Positions 1 through 9,444 of a stretch of 41,396 bases of DNA are shown one piece after another. Below the pieces are notes generated by a model. It worked only from the letters and a program-made list of their open reading frames with translations, ran no database searches and was not told the DNA's origin. A program made the position numbers and the translations under genes. Location of the stretch: contig JAFLSO010000010.1 of NCBI GenBank assembly GCA_022510925.1, positions 12,477-53,872 on the forward strand, written 5' to 3'. The stretch is from Treponema sp. (lineage in GTDB: Bacteria > Spirochaetota > Spirochaetia > Treponematales > Treponemataceae). Numbering within the stretch: position 1 is the stretch's first letter; every line of letters starts with the position of its first letter.

Positions 1-703
1 GGTCGCCGGGCTTCTGGAGGACGGTGTAGCCTGTGCTTGTGAGAAGGACAATCTCTGCGGGGCCAAGTTCATGGCAGTCCGTGTAGCCCAGGTTCACGTA
101 TGCGAAATTCTCAAAGCTCGCGCAATACGCCTCCGTACCGTCCCCGGCCGTCTTATGCCCGATCTGGACCGGCGTGCGGCCCAGCCTGTCACGCGCGCAG
201 TATATTCCATGCTCGGTAAGTATGAGGAGTGTCATGGAGCCCTGTATTTTCTGCTGGACGTACTGTATGCCCTCCAGTATGGTTTTCTTCTGGTTTATGA
301 GAGTGACTATGAGCTCAGTCTGGTTAATCTCTCCGCCGCTCATCTCCAGAAAATGAGTGTGGCCTCCTTCCAGGACCTCCGAGACAAGCTGCTCTTTGTT
401 CGTGACAATTCCCACCGTAGTTATGGCGAAGCTTCCCAGATGCGAGCTTACAAGCAGCGGCTGCGGCTCATAGTCAGAGATGCATCCTATGCCCAAGTGA
501 CCGTGCATCTCATCTATGTCGCTCTCAAATTTAGTCCGGAACGGGGAATTCTGTATGTTGTGGATGGAGCGCTGGAATTTGCCGTTCTCGCCCAGGACGG
601 CAAGACCGCCGCGCCTTGTGCCCAGGTGAGAATGGTAGTCCACTCCAAAAAACAAGTCCAGCGAGCAGTCGCCCTCAGATGCGACCCCAAAGATTCCGCC
701 CAT
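1..703 (-). CDS. PurF-type class II glutamine amidotransferase-like protein (3' end cut by window edge)
   Basis: The reverse strand reads MGGIFGVASEGDC... followed by DYHSHLGTRRGGL, GHLGIGCISDYEPQPLL, AITTVGIVTN, LILTEHGIYCARDRLGRTPV and HELGPAEIVLLT. This is the N-terminal Ntn amidotransferase layout of amidophosphoribosyltransferase (PurF), the enzyme that makes phosphoribosylamine in purine synthesis. The frame stays open to base 2, so the phosphoribosyltransferase half lies outside the window. The start is chosen at the ATG at 703, which has AGGAGA about six bases upstream. An oddity: in true PurF the residue after Met is the nucleophile Cys (MCGIFG); here it is Gly, and the next Cys is residue 13. 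Glutaminase activity is therefore doubtful. As I recall it, MGGxFG-type proteins annotated as amidophosphoribosyltransferase exist in other anaerobes, so this may be a real subfamily. It lies 68 bases downstream of clpC in the same direction. Confidence 0.75.
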   Translation of the reverse strand, partial: MGGIFGVASEGDCSLDLFFGVDYHSHLGTRRGGLAVLGENGKFQRSIHNIQNSPFRTKFESDIDEMHGHLGIGCISDYEPQPLLVSSHLGSFAITTVGIVTNKEQLVSEVLEGGHTHFLEMSGGEINQTELIVTLINQKKTILEGIQYVQQKIQGSMTLLILTEHGIYCARDRLGRTPVQIGHKTAGDGTEAYCASFENFAYVNLGYTDCHELGPAEIVLLTSTGYTVLQKPGD

Positions 704-771
704 AAAAGTCTCCTAAAAACACTGTAAGTCTATGACGTTAATTTAAATTCCTTCTGCATTCGCACAGCGCG

Positions 772-3357
772 TCAGCTCTCCATCTGCACCAGGGACCCGC
801 TCTCCTGCGCCTTAGACGATGAGTCCTCCACGGAAAGCCTCGCGGCCCTCTTCCTGCGCTTCTTAAGCTTTACGCACAGGGAGTCGTCCACGCATTCGAT
901 TACGATGGTGTCCCCGCCTGAATGCTTTCCGCTGAGCAGAAGATTCGCCATGCTGTCCTCAAGCTGCCGCTGTATGAGCCGCCTCATAGGACGCGCGCCC
1001 ATGGCAGGCTCATAACCGTGGTCTATCATATATGCGCGGGCCTCGGGCCTCAGCTCCAGTGACAGGTTCTGCTCCATAAGACGCTCCCTCAGCTCCTGAA
1101 GCTGAATGTCCAGAATGTCGCTCACCTGCTCGCGTGTCAGCGCGTTGAACACCACCACGTCATCTATGCGATTAAGAAGCTCCGGCGACATTATGCGCTT
1201 AAGCTCCTCCATGGCGCTGGATTTTATATCCTCGTACGGAAGAAGCCCTTCCTCCAGAGCGGAGAATCCCATGCGGCTCTCGCTTGTTATCTGCCGGGCG
1301 CCCGCATTGCTGGTCATTATAATCACGCAGTTCCTGAAACTTACAGTGTGCCCCAGGTTGTCGCTCAGCTCGCCCTCCTCCAGAAGCTGCAGGAGAAGGT
1401 TGAATATATCAGTGTGGGCTTTCTCTATCTCGTCCAGAAGAACGACTGAATACGGACGCTGGCGCACTTTCTCCGTGAGCATTCCGCCCTCCTCATAGCC
1501 CACGTATCCCGGGGGCGCTCCCACCAGACGGGACGCGTTCTGCTTCTCCATGAAATCGCTCATGTCCACGCGTATGAGGGCATCCTCCGTGCCAAAAAGG
1601 AATTCCGCGAGTGCCTTGGCCAGCTGTGTTTTTCCCACGCCGGTGGGCCCCAGGAAAATGAATGAGCCCATGGGACGGCGCAGGCTGGACACTCCCGCCC
1701 TGCTCCTTCGCACGGCGCCGCTTATAAGGGACACGGCCTCATCCTGCCCCACTACTTTTTTATGGAGCTCGTCCTCCATGTGAAGAAGACGCTCGGTCTC
1801 TCCAGAGTCAAGCTGGGTCACAGGAATGCCTGTCATGCGGCTCACGACAGCACGCACGTCATCTGAGGTGATTATTTTCCGCTCCGGGGACTGAAGGCTT
1901 CGCCAGTAGCTTCCAACCTCGTCCAGCCTGCGGCGCAGCTCCATGACTTTATCGCGCACCATGGCGGCATGCTCATAATCCTGCTCCGCCACCAGACGGC
2001 TTTTCTCCGCCGAAAGGCTCTCTATCTGCTGCTCAAGCCTGTCAAATTCCTCGGGACGGTCCTCCTCCTGAATCTTTTTCGCGGCCCCCGTCTCGTCCAG
2101 GATGTCAATGGCCTTGTCCGGCATGAAACGCTCAGGTATGTAGCGCATGCTGAATTTTATTATGGACGGAATCACGTCATCGGAGTAAACCACGTGATGG
2201 AAATCCTCGTACTTCTTTTTTAGCCCCAGGAGGATTCTCTCCGTGTCCTCCTCTCCGGGCTCCTCCACCTTTATCATCTGGAAACGGCGCACCAGGGCGG
2301 AGTCTTTCTCCATGTACTTGCGGAATTCTTTTGTGGTCGTGGCGCCCACCACCTGCATCTCCCCGCGGCTCAGGGCGGGCTTTATCATGTTGCTGGCATC
2401 CATGGAGCCCTCAGGACCGCCCGCGCCTATTATGGTGTGGAGCTCGTCTATGAAAAGAATCACATCGCCGCTCTCGCTGATTTCTTTCATCACGCGCTTC
2501 ATGCGCTCCTCGAATTCGCCGCGGTACTTGGTGCCCGCTATCATGGCCGCCAAATCCAGGGAAAGCACGCGCTTCTTAAGAAGGTTCCTCGGAACATCAC
2601 CCTTGGCGATGCGCTGCGCAAGCCCCTCCACAATGGCGGTCTTGCCAGTGCCGGGCTCACCCACCAGGACGGGATTGTTCTTGGTGCGGCGGCTCAGAAC
2701 CTGAATCACGCGCTGTATCTCCTGGGAGCGCCCTACCACAGGATCCATCTCTCCCTCATACGCTATCGCCGTAAGGTCGCGGCTGAACTGAGAGAGCATG
2801 GTGTTTTTGACCGCACCCCTGCGCTCGCCCCTGCCGTCCGACATGACCGGAGATGAGCCCAGCTGCTGCGGGGTGAAACGCCTGTACGGCCCCGCACTGT
2901 CAAGTTTGGCGGACGAGGGTATCTTCCTCTCCACCTCAAGCACGGCGAATTTAACGCGGTCGAACGATATTCCGGCCCTGCGGAAAAATAAATTCGTTAT
3001 GGACTGCTCCTCGCGGATGGCGGAAAGAAGAATGTGCTCTGTGCCCACGTAATCCCTGCGCATCATCTTGGCCTCGGATGCGGCCGCGTCCATGAGCGCC
3101 TGAAGACGCGGTGACTGCGGCAGGTCCAGGAAATCCGTTCCGGGCGCCCTGCTGGGCATCCCCTGCTCAATCTCCAGCTGCAGCGCAAGGACGTTCACGC
3201 GCAGCATCTTAAGCGTAAGATATCCAAGCCCGTCCCCGGACTTTAAAAGCGCCAGCATTATGTGCTCAGGCTCCAGGACTTTGGAGCCCAGCTTATAGGC
3301 CTCGTCTGGTCCCAGAACAAGCATGAGGCGCTGCACACGTGTAGAAAAATTCAGCAT
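772..3357 (-). CDS. clpC: ATP-dependent Clp protease ATP-binding subunit ClpC
   Basis: An AAA+ unfoldase of about 861 residues that feeds substrates to the ClpP protease in the cytoplasm. Domain order: double Clp-N repeat (about 1-145), first AAA module with Walker A GEPGTGKT (about 233-240) and Walker B ILFIDELH (about 300), a middle region holding a UVR-like coiled coil ([19 protein letters not shown], about 460-478), then a second AAA module with GPTGVGKT (about 570) and [11 protein letters not shown]. The presence of the middle (M) domain and UVR helix separates ClpC from ClpA. The start is the ATG at 3357, with AAGGAG six bases upstream; a TTG directly before it sits too close to that site. 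It follows mcsA and mcsB with the same orientation, the arrangement known from Firmicutes heat-shock operons. No ctsR repressor gene is visible here. Confidence 0.95.
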   Translation of the reverse strand: MLNFSTRVQRLMLVLGPDEAYKLGSKVLEPEHIMLALLKSGDGLGYLTLKMLRVNVLALQLEIEQGMPSRAPGTDFLDLPQSPRLQALMDAAASEAKMMRRDYVGTEHILLSAIREEQSITNLFFRRAGISFDRVKFAVLEVERKIPSSAKLDSAGPYRRFTPQQLGSSPVMSDGRGERRGAVKNTMLSQFSRDLTAIAYEGEMDPVVGRSQEIQRVIQVLSRRTKNNPVLVGEPGTGKTAIVEGLAQRIAKGDVPRNLLKKRVLSLDLAAMIAGTKYRGEFEERMKRVMKEISESGDVILFIDELHTIIGAGGPEGSMDASNMIKPALSRGEMQVVGATTTKEFRKYMEKDSALVRRFQMIKVEEPGEEDTERILLGLKKKYEDFHHVVYSDDVIPSIIKFSMRYIPERFMPDKAIDILDETGAAKKIQEEDRPEEFDRLEQQIESLSAEKSRLVAEQDYEHAAMVRDKVMELRRRLDEVGSYWRSLQSPERKIITSDDVRAVVSRMTGIPVTQLDSGETERLLHMEDELHKKVVGQDEAVSLISGAVRRSRAGVSSLRRPMGSFIFLGPTGVGKTQLAKALAEFLFGTEDALIRVDMSDFMEKQNASRLVGAPPGYVGYEEGGMLTEKVRQRPYSVVLLDEIEKAHTDIFNLLLQLLEEGELSDNLGHTVSFRNCVIIMTSNAGARQITSESRMGFSALEEGLLPYEDIKSSAMEELKRIMSPELLNRIDDVVVFNALTREQVSDILDIQLQELRERLMEQNLSLELRPEARAYMIDHGYEPAMGARPMRRLIQRQLEDSMANLLLSGKHSGGDTIVIECVDDSLCVKLKKRRKRAARLSVEDSSSKAQESGSLVQMES

Positions 3358-3377
3358 CAAGAACTCCTTGCGTCTTC

Positions 3378-4469
3378 CTAAACAGAAAGAACTATATCCT
3401 CAAAATTTTCCTGCAGAATCAGGGCGCGCAGACGCTCGATTTTCTTGGCGTCGTCGGAGGCTATGTCCTTCTCGAACTTAAAGTCCCCGCTTTTGCGCAT
3501 ATACTCAAGATGCGCCTCCTGCACGTTGTACAGAAGCCCGTGAATGGTGCTGTCCTCTATTCCCGCAAGAAAGCCCATCTCCTTTCCGAATTTAACGCCG
3601 CTGATGAGCTCTATGGACTCCCTGAGCGGCACGAACATGCTGTACCTTGCGAGCGCCACCGAGCGGTACATGATGTTCCGCACCTCCGACAGCCTGTTTT
3701 TCATGCACTCATCCCGCGCCGCACGCTCCGCCTCAACCAGTTTCTTGCACGCGCCGGCCAGAGTGGCCACCTGGTCGAATTCCGTGCCTGACGTGCTGTT
3801 CATGGAGTACAGCTGGTAGAACGCCCCCAGGGACGAGCCCTGGCTGCCTGAGCCGTAGGATGCGGAGAAACCCAGCCCTTTGGCGCAAAGCTCCCCTGAT
3901 ATGGAGGCGATGCGGCCCAGAAGAGAGAGCGCCGGCAAATGCACGCGGACGGAAAGCTTAAGCCCGGAGCCGCAGTCCATGACGGAAGACGTAAGGTATC
4001 CGAAGTCATAGCTTGCGGCAAACTGAATACTTCTCTGCAGCCCCTCGTCCACTTCATGCGCCCGGGAGAACGCCGAGTCAAAGTCAAAGCCCGGTGAGAA
4101 CGATGCTATGCGTATATGATCCTGGGTGTTTATGGTGCATGAGATTTTTCCGTCATTGCACAGCACTATCCCGCACTCTTTTTCAGAGTAATCAGGTTTA
4201 AGGAGCCCTCTCTCCTGGAAAATCCTGATTGCAAGCGGGTTCACGCCGTCCAGGGACGAAATGTGATATGAGCCTGCGTCCTCCAGATGATTGAACGCGT
4301 CAGTGACTATGGACTGTATCCGCTCTCCGTCGGATTCCCTGAGCTTGGCGGGGAAAGGAAAATTCGCAAGGTTACGGGCCAGACGTACACGGGTGGACAG
4401 AACCACGTCACATTCAGCGCCGCCCGCCGAGTACCAGGAGTCCGCTCCGTGCATCTGCTGCTTTCTCAT
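3378..4469 (-). CDS. mcsB: McsB-family protein-arginine kinase homologue with degenerate catalytic site
   Basis: Protein of 363 residues, the usual McsB length. Family signatures include STRVRLARN (25-33), DHIRI (117-121), FGYLTSS, SVRVHLPALSLL and AERAAR. McsB phosphorylates arginines on proteins to mark them for ClpCP. Key residues appear changed. The NEEDH motif, whose second Glu acts on the guanidinium, reads NTQDH at 114-118. The RGxYGEG loop, with a phosphate-binding Arg and a second catalytic Glu, reads SASYGSG at 202-208. Family knowledge says these residues are required, so activity is doubtful. The start is the ATG at 4469, one base after the mcsA stop codon, with GAGGAA upstream; a longer reading frame to 4601 only overlaps mcsA. 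It is probably translated together with mcsA and clpC and may act as an adaptor rather than a kinase. Confidence 0.88.
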   Translation of the reverse strand: MRKQQMHGADSWYSAGGAECDVVLSTRVRLARNLANFPFPAKLRESDGERIQSIVTDAFNHLEDAGSYHISSLDGVNPLAIRIFQERGLLKPDYSEKECGIVLCNDGKISCTINTQDHIRIASFSPGFDFDSAFSRAHEVDEGLQRSIQFAASYDFGYLTSSVMDCGSGLKLSVRVHLPALSLLGRIASISGELCAKGLGFSASYGSGSQGSSLGAFYQLYSMNSTSGTEFDQVATLAGACKKLVEAERAARDECMKNRLSEVRNIMYRSVALARYSMFVPLRESIELISGVKFGKEMGFLAGIEDSTIHGLLYNVQEAHLEYMRKSGDFKFEKDIASDDAKKIERLRALILQENFEDIVLSV

Positions 4470-4470
4470 T

Positions 4471-4998
4471 CTACGCAAGTTCCTCGTCTTCGCCGTTCGC
4501 CACCGGATTTCTCTCCAGCGCGCGCAGATAGTCGCGGTACATGGCGGCCTTCTCGTAATCCTCCTTTGCCACCGCGTCATCCAGCTTGTTCTGCAGCACA
4601 ATGCGGTCGTTCAGCACGGAATGGAATGACGCGAGGCGCGCTGGCATGGAGCCGGAGTACGCCACCTTCCTGCCGTGACGCTCCAGAAAATCCTTTATGT
4701 CGGCCTTGAATATGGAGTAGCACTCCGGGCAGCCTGTGACGCCAGATTTCTTAATCTGCCCGGCGCTCATTCCGCACACTGGGCACATCCTGCTATTAAG
4801 CGCCTGTATTTTTCTGGACGCCTCTGAGAGCTCCTTAAAAAGAGAGCCGATGGAGGATTCTATGCTTTTGGGGTCAGGGCTTATGCCGCGCTCTATGGCA
4901 CATTCCATGCATATGCTTATCTTACGTTTCTGTCCGTTAGCGCTCACCTGCTCTAAAAAAATCGCCGCCTCTCGTTCGTGGCAAAAATCGCATTCCAT
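4471..4998 (-). CDS. mcsA: McsA-like zinc-finger/UVR-domain protein, activator of McsB
   Basis: Protein of 175 residues. Four CXXC pairs are visible: CDFC (3-6), CMEC (about 31-34), CPVC (about 72-75) and CPEC (about 89-92), which give two treble-clef type zinc sites. The C-terminal part carries a UVR-like motif (DDAVAKEDYEKAAMYRDYLR, about 139-158). This is the McsA layout; McsA binds and stimulates McsB and links it to ClpC. The ATG at 4998 has AGGTGA upstream. The gene is directly upstream of mcsB (1 base gap) and of clpC. Because the partner kinase here seems to have lost active-site residues, the role of this protein may be mainly in scaffolding or regulating ClpC. Confidence 0.88.
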   Translation of the reverse strand: MECDFCHEREAAIFLEQVSANGQKRKISICMECAIERGISPDPKSIESSIGSLFKELSEASRKIQALNSRMCPVCGMSAGQIKKSGVTGCPECYSIFKADIKDFLERHGRKVAYSGSMPARLASFHSVLNDRIVLQNKLDDAVAKEDYEKAAMYRDYLRALERNPVANGEDEELA

Positions 4999-5029
4999 AA
5001 AAAATCACCTGTGACTATTGTATCACGTT

Positions 5030-6391
5030 TTACATCTTACGCAAAGTATCCAGCGGCTTTTCTTTGCCGGCGCTGACAGCGGGGATGGCGGACATGGCGA
5101 GCGAAAGGAAAAGCGTCATAAGAACAATAATGAATAATTCTTTAAATGGAATTGAAACCGGTATCTCCTGAAGATAAAATTCCGGGGAAAGGATGTGGAC
5201 CGCGCTGAAACCGTCGCCGCTGCCGTTCACGAGCATGTAGGCGAATCTGCCTCCCAGATTCACGATGCTCTCCATACATGAGATGACCTGGTTTATGTTC
5301 ACCGAGACCAGAAGTCCCGCGGGAAGCCCCAGGAGCACGCCTCCGAGGCCGCACACGAAGCCCGCCATCAGGAACGACGCCATTATTCCGCCGGGAGTAG
5401 CGCCCACGCTCTTAAGAATCGCTATCTCCCTGCGCCTCTCCATCACAAGCATCACAAGCGCGGAGCTTATGTTCACGCTGGCCACAAGCACTATCAGAAT
5501 CATAATCAGAAGAAGCAGTATGCGCGTGGACGAGAAATTCTCGAACTGCGACACGTTTATCTCCTGCCATGAGGAGACCCACGCGCCGTAGACCGCCCCG
5601 CCGTCATTCAGAGAGAGAAGGTGGTCCTGCACATTAAGCCGTATCTGATGCAATTCCGGGGAGAAAGTCCTGTCGGTGGTGATGCCTATAAGATGCTCGG
5701 AGCTTGATTTGTCCAGGGAAGTGAAACCCGCCTCCAGAGGAATGAAAACGCTCAGCGCGTCAAGCTCCTGGTACCCGCATGAGACTATGCCTCTCACGGT
5801 GAACCTGGAGACTTTGGGAGCGTACGTCCTGCCGCCTGTCTTACGCACTGTCACCAGCATGAGGCTGTCGCCCGCATGAAGCGAAAGGAGCTCCGCTATT
5901 TTCTGACCTATGACGGCATTTCCCGCGGCTGAAAGGTCCGTCTCCCCCTCAACCACGGAGAACAATGAGGAGAAGCCGTCGTTGGAGGAGAAAATGTCAG
6001 GAAGGACTGCGCGCACGTTCGCGCCGGAGCGGTAGCCTTCTCCCACAGCAAGAGCTGAGCCCATAATCTCAGGATACGCGCCCGTGACGCCCCGCACTTC
6101 CGAGAGGCTCCCTGAAAGCCGCAGGAGATTCTCCTCGCTTGCGGCATAAGGAGAATTCGCGTCCACATACACCTGAAGGTCCTGCGATGAGAGGCGGATA
6201 ATCCGTCCTGTTATTCCCTGTATCATCCCCTCGCTTATCACTAGCACCGCCACCAGAGGAACAAGGCTTATGCCTATGCACGCAAGCGCTCCCATGAGGC
6301 TCTTCCTTCCGTGGCTCTGCGACAGCTCCGGGCCTGATGACCTTGGGAAAATGAGCCTGGAGGCATACAGCACGCTGGAGCGAAACGTCAT
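5030..6391 (-). CDS. lolE: FtsX/LolE-type ABC transporter permease
   Basis: Permease of 453 residues. One N-terminal membrane helix (about 34-56), a large periplasmic MacB-like core domain (about 60-280), and three C-terminal helices (about 290-315, 335-365 and 410-440) match the FtsX family. The motif MERRREIAILKSVGATPGGI (about 320) is the cytoplasmic coupling segment seen in LolC/LolE. With the neighbouring ATPase and second permease it should form the LolCDE complex that pulls mature lipoproteins from the inner membrane. The ATG overlaps the lolD stop by four bases (ATGA), so translation is coupled. Which of the two permeases equals LolC and which LolE cannot be settled by eye; the second is named LolE here only by order. 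Confidence 0.85.
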   Translation of the reverse strand: MTFRSSVLYASRLIFPRSSGPELSQSHGRKSLMGALACIGISLVPLVAVLVISEGMIQGITGRIIRLSSQDLQVYVDANSPYAASEENLLRLSGSLSEVRGVTGAYPEIMGSALAVGEGYRSGANVRAVLPDIFSSNDGFSSLFSVVEGETDLSAAGNAVIGQKIAELLSLHAGDSLMLVTVRKTGGRTYAPKVSRFTVRGIVSCGYQELDALSVFIPLEAGFTSLDKSSSEHLIGITTDRTFSPELHQIRLNVQDHLLSLNDGGAVYGAWVSSWQEINVSQFENFSSTRILLLLIMILIVLVASVNISSALVMLVMERRREIAILKSVGATPGGIMASFLMAGFVCGLGGVLLGLPAGLLVSVNINQVISCMESIVNLGGRFAYMLVNGSGDGFSAVHILSPEFYLQEIPVSIPFKELFIIVLMTLFLSLAMSAIPAVSAGKEKPLDTLRKM

Positions 6392-7098
6392 GAGAGCTCC
6401 CCCGTGAAAGGCTCAAGCTTCCCGCCCCTGATGAAATATCTTACCTTGCCGCGCGCGGCCAGATTCATGTCGTGCGTAACAAGTATGAGAGTCTTGTCAT
6501 AGCGCTCCGCCATGGAGAAAAGAAGCTCTCCCACGGTCTCGGCGTTCTGCGGGTCCAGGTTACCGGTGGGCTCGTCGGCGAGTATGAGCCTAGGGTCGTT
6601 CACCAAGGAGCGTGCCACCGCCACACGCTGCCGCTCTCCGCCTGAAAGCTGCGACGGAAGATGTGAGGCCCTGTCAGAAAGCCCCACGTCGTCAAGGAGA
6701 GAGCGAGCCTTCTCCACCGCGGCTTTCTTCTCCATACCCGCCATGTAAGCCGGAAGATAAACGTTCTCAAGCGCGGTGAAATCCTTCAGAAGATAATGGA
6801 ACTGGAACACCAGTCCCAGAACGTGCCTGCGGAATTCAGTGAGCTCGTCCTCCGTCTTGGAGCTTATGAGGGCGCCGTCCACCGTAACGGAGCCGGAGCT
6901 TGCGGTGTCAAGGCCGCCTATTATGTTCAGCAGCGTGGATTTTCCGCTGCCGCTCTTCCCCACTATGACGCAGGATGTGCCGGCACTCACATCCATGTCC
7001 AGGCCGCTCAATATGGTAAGCGTCTCGCTGCTGGTGGCATAGGTCTTGCTCAGGCCGCGGACCTCCAGAATGTTTTTATCGCAGTCAGGGCTATTCAT
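6388..7098 (-). CDS. lolD: LolD-like ABC transporter ATP-binding protein
   Basis: ATPase of 236 residues. Walker [10 protein letters not shown] is at 47-55, the Q-loop lies in [11 protein letters not shown], the signature is [16 protein letters not shown], Walker B is [12 protein letters not shown], and the switch His lies in LVTHD. The FQFHYLL stretch is typical of the LolD/MacB subfamily, which works with FtsX-type permeases. The start is the ATG at 7098, preceded by GGAGGTG, and it overlaps the end of lolC by eight bases. A longer frame to 7146 lies inside lolC and has no ribosome binding site. It sits between its two permeases, so the three proteins probably form one lipoprotein exporter. 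Confidence 0.92.
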   Translation of the reverse strand: MNSPDCDKNILEVRGLSKTYATSSETLTILSGLDMDVSAGTSCVIVGKSGSGKSTLLNIIGGLDTASSGSVTVDGALISSKTEDELTEFRRHVLGLVFQFHYLLKDFTALENVYLPAYMAGMEKKAAVEKARSLLDDVGLSDRASHLPSQLSGGERQRVAVARSLVNDPRLILADEPTGNLDPQNAETVGELLFSMAERYDKTLILVTHDMNLAARGKVRYFIRGGKLEPFTGELS

Positions 7099-8404
7099 TT
7101 CTAAGCACCTCCGAAACAGTGAATTTAAGAACATATCGGCTGGCAAAATAAGATGCCAGCAGGGCGGAGAGGACGCCGAAGAAAAAAATCACCATGGTCT
7201 CACCCAGGAAAACGCGCGCCGGTATTTCAGCGTAGACGGCGTACATGGGATTCTCCGCTATGTATGACACGGCATCGGGATTAAAGACAGAGACGAAGAG
7301 ACGCTCCGCATAATACTGCATCCGTGAGACAAAGGAGAATACCGTGCCCATGTTCACGCTCACAAGAAGTCCCAGGGCAAGACCCGGAATCGCTCCCAAA
7401 AGCCCCGTCCTCAGCCCCTGCATCACAAAAACATATTTGACCTGGCTTCTGGTGCCGCCCAGCGCGCTCAGCACAGCGATCTCCTCCCTGCGCTCGAACA
7501 CAAGGCGGCGCATGGCGTTGTAGATGTTTATGGCGACCACCACAAAAATCAGAAGGACCAGAAGCATGAGCATGTTCTTCTCCACACGCAGAGCCCCGAA
7601 AAAGCTCCTGTTGTATTCACGCCAGCTGGTTACGTCCGCGGAGGGAAAAGCCTGCCTGATCCGGGCCTGCGCTGATGAGTCGTGCGATGAGTCCCTGAGC
7701 TTAACGGCATACACTTTTCTTGCGCCCGAGCCGAAATTCCTCTCGCCGGCGCTAAGATTTATGAACGCATACGCTGAATTTATCTCCTGATAGCCGGAGT
7801 GGAAAATCCCCTGCGCCGTGAACACCCTGTTCTGCGAAAGCAGCGCCACGTCGCTTGAGCCGCTCAACGCAAGCGCGTTCACCCTGGAGCCGGGCCGAAG
7901 TCCCAGTGAGCTCGCCAGCGCGCTTCCCAGGACCATGCTCCCCTCATCCTCCAGGTCAAAGGAGCCGTAAACAATCCTTGCCTCGCGGGAGAAGCCTTTG
8001 TCCAGGGAGCGTATGTCGGAAGGGACCGCCCGTATGACCGCCGCGCACTGCCTTCCGGCATTGCCTACAAGAAGCGCCTGCGCCTCGTAGAAAGGGCTCA
8101 CGGCCACCACAGACCTGTCGCCGCCGCACCATGCTATGAAATCAGAATCCTGCTCAGGCGGAAGGTTCTCCACACGTATGTGCGCGGAGCTTATCTCCAT
8201 TATGGCGTCTATGAATTCCATCTGGAAACCGTTCATAACGCTCATGACGACTATGAGCGCCATCACACCGAAGCAGACGCCCAAGGACGCCAGCCTGGAC
8301 GTGACCGCGGACCTTCCCCTGCGGTCAACAGCGCTCAGCCTTTTTGAAACAAAGTAAATCCATTTTATTCCGCTACTCAAATTCCCGCCTCGAAATCTCA
8401 TCAT
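7091..8404 (-). CDS. lolC: FtsX/LolC-type ABC transporter permease
   Basis: Permease of up to 437 residues. The N-terminal region shows SRLASLGVCFGVMALIVVMSVMNGF-like sequence (about 43-67), strongly like the first helix of LolC/LolE (GVALIVVLSVMNGF). It is followed by a periplasmic domain and three C-terminal helices, with the coupling motif FERREEIAVLSALGGTRSQV (about 308-327). It forms the inner-membrane half of a Lol lipoprotein exporter with lolD and the second permease. The start is uncertain. The ATG pair at 8404/8401 has GGAG almost touching it, while a TTG about 24 bases downstream has GAGG at a better distance; the difference is about eight residues. The upstream reading frame overlaps this gene's start. 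Confidence 0.88.
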   Translation of the reverse strand: MMRFRGGNLSSGIKWIYFVSKRLSAVDRRGRSAVTSRLASLGVCFGVMALIVVMSVMNGFQMEFIDAIMEISSAHIRVENLPPEQDSDFIAWCGGDRSVVAVSPFYEAQALLVGNAGRQCAAVIRAVPSDIRSLDKGFSREARIVYGSFDLEDEGSMVLGSALASSLGLRPGSRVNALALSGSSDVALLSQNRVFTAQGIFHSGYQEINSAYAFINLSAGERNFGSGARKVYAVKLRDSSHDSSAQARIRQAFPSADVTSWREYNRSFFGALRVEKNMLMLLVLLIFVVVAINIYNAMRRLVFERREEIAVLSALGGTRSQVKYVFVMQGLRTGLLGAIPGLALGLLVSVNMGTVFSFVSRMQYYAERLFVSVFNPDAVSYIAENPMYAVYAEIPARVFLGETMVIFFFGVLSALLASYFASRYVLKFTVSEVLRNE

Positions 8405-9440
8405 CTCCAGAATAAACTATCTCGCTCACTTTTCTGCCACGCTCATATTTTACACGCACGCGGTAGTCATTGTCAAAGTACAGCGTCTCTATGTACGAGT
8501 CAGCAGAAAGATGCTCGTCAGTGAGCCTGAGCATGCCGTTCTCGTAGAACCTCAGGTCCGGCACGGAGGAGAATTCCGTGTACGTGTATTCGTTCCTGCG
8601 CGAAAGCCGCACCGGGACCGTCCTCCCTTTGCGGACAGGATCAGGTCTCTCGGAATATGAGACCTCATCTTCGGAAAGGAGCCTTCCCTCGCCGTCATAC
8701 GATCGCTCCGTGGTCCTGACAAGAGCGCGCCCGCTCACCTCATCCTGCCCCTCGGAAGCCGTATCTGTCCTGTACTCCATGACTTTAAGCGGATATCCGC
8801 GCCCGTCATAGAAAGTCTCGGTCAGTTTTTTCTGGGGAAAGAATTCCTCCAGGACTGAGACAGGTTTTCCAGAGACGGAATCATCACCGCCGTAATCGTA
8901 CACTGTGCGGCTCAGCACCTCGGACCCGCTCAGAGAGCGTGCGTTCCGCATGACTATTTTTTTCTGCGGCCGCCATAATGAATCGTAGTAAGTGCATGAT
9001 ACGGTGTCCGCGTTGACGCTCACCACGCGGCTTCTGTCGCGGGAAATCGATGAGACGGAGAGCTGCTCCTCGCCTCGCTCGAACAGAACAAGGCGGCTCA
9101 TGCTGTCCCTGAACTGGGTCTCGGGAACGGAATATGACCCGTCCTCCTCCATCCGTGGCATCCCGCCGTCATTGGACTCGTGGAAGTCATCCTGAAAAAA
9201 CTCGCCGCTTAAATCATACGGAACGCCATCAAGGCTTGAGGGAAGGGGAATGCCTGCGTCACTGGCCTCTGAATCATTTGCCCGCATGACCGCGGCATAG
9301 CCTCTGACATCATCCTGAATTCTTACCACGCCAGGCCGCGCGAACGGCTCCCATTCCAGCATGGAGCGTAGCCAGTCCTGGGCCGGGGTCAGCACAGGGA
9401 GAAGAAGATAAAAATACAGGATCAGGGTCTGTATGTCCAT
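8373..9440 (-). CDS. Exported protein of unknown function with YD/MORN-like repeats
   Basis: A 355-residue protein whose hydrophobic N-terminus (TLILYFYLLLPVL, about 5-17) looks like a signal peptide or anchor. The rest is hydrophilic and carries loose repeats of the type YD..G.PL.V.E, YDGEGRLLSEDEV, FYENGMLRLTDEH and YFDNDYRVRVKYERGRKV, which resemble the beta-hairpin YD or MORN-variant repeats that describe successive strands. I do not recognise the family. It lies between ftsY and lolC in one direction, four bases after ftsY and overlapping the start of lolC, so it is made with membrane targeting and lipoprotein export factors. A periplasmic role linked to lipoprotein or envelope traffic is only an inference from position. 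Confidence 0.7.
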   Translation of the reverse strand: MDIQTLILYFYLLLPVLTPAQDWLRSMLEWEPFARPGVVRIQDDVRGYAAVMRANDSEASDAGIPLPSSLDGVPYDLSGEFFQDDFHESNDGGMPRMEEDGSYSVPETQFRDSMSRLVLFERGEEQLSVSSISRDRSRVVSVNADTVSCTYYDSLWRPQKKIVMRNARSLSGSEVLSRTVYDYGGDDSVSGKPVSVLEEFFPQKKLTETFYDGRGYPLKVMEYRTDTASEGQDEVSGRALVRTTERSYDGEGRLLSEDEVSYSERPDPVRKGRTVPVRLSRRNEYTYTEFSSVPDLRFYENGMLRLTDEHLSADSYIETLYFDNDYRVRVKYERGRKVSEIVYSGDDEISRREFE

Positions 9441-9444
9441 TCCG

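Noticed and set aside
71-727. A 218-residue open frame on the + strand at the left edge
   Set aside because: The opposite strand encodes the PurF-like amidotransferase with recognisable motifs and a ribosome site; the + frame has no motif.
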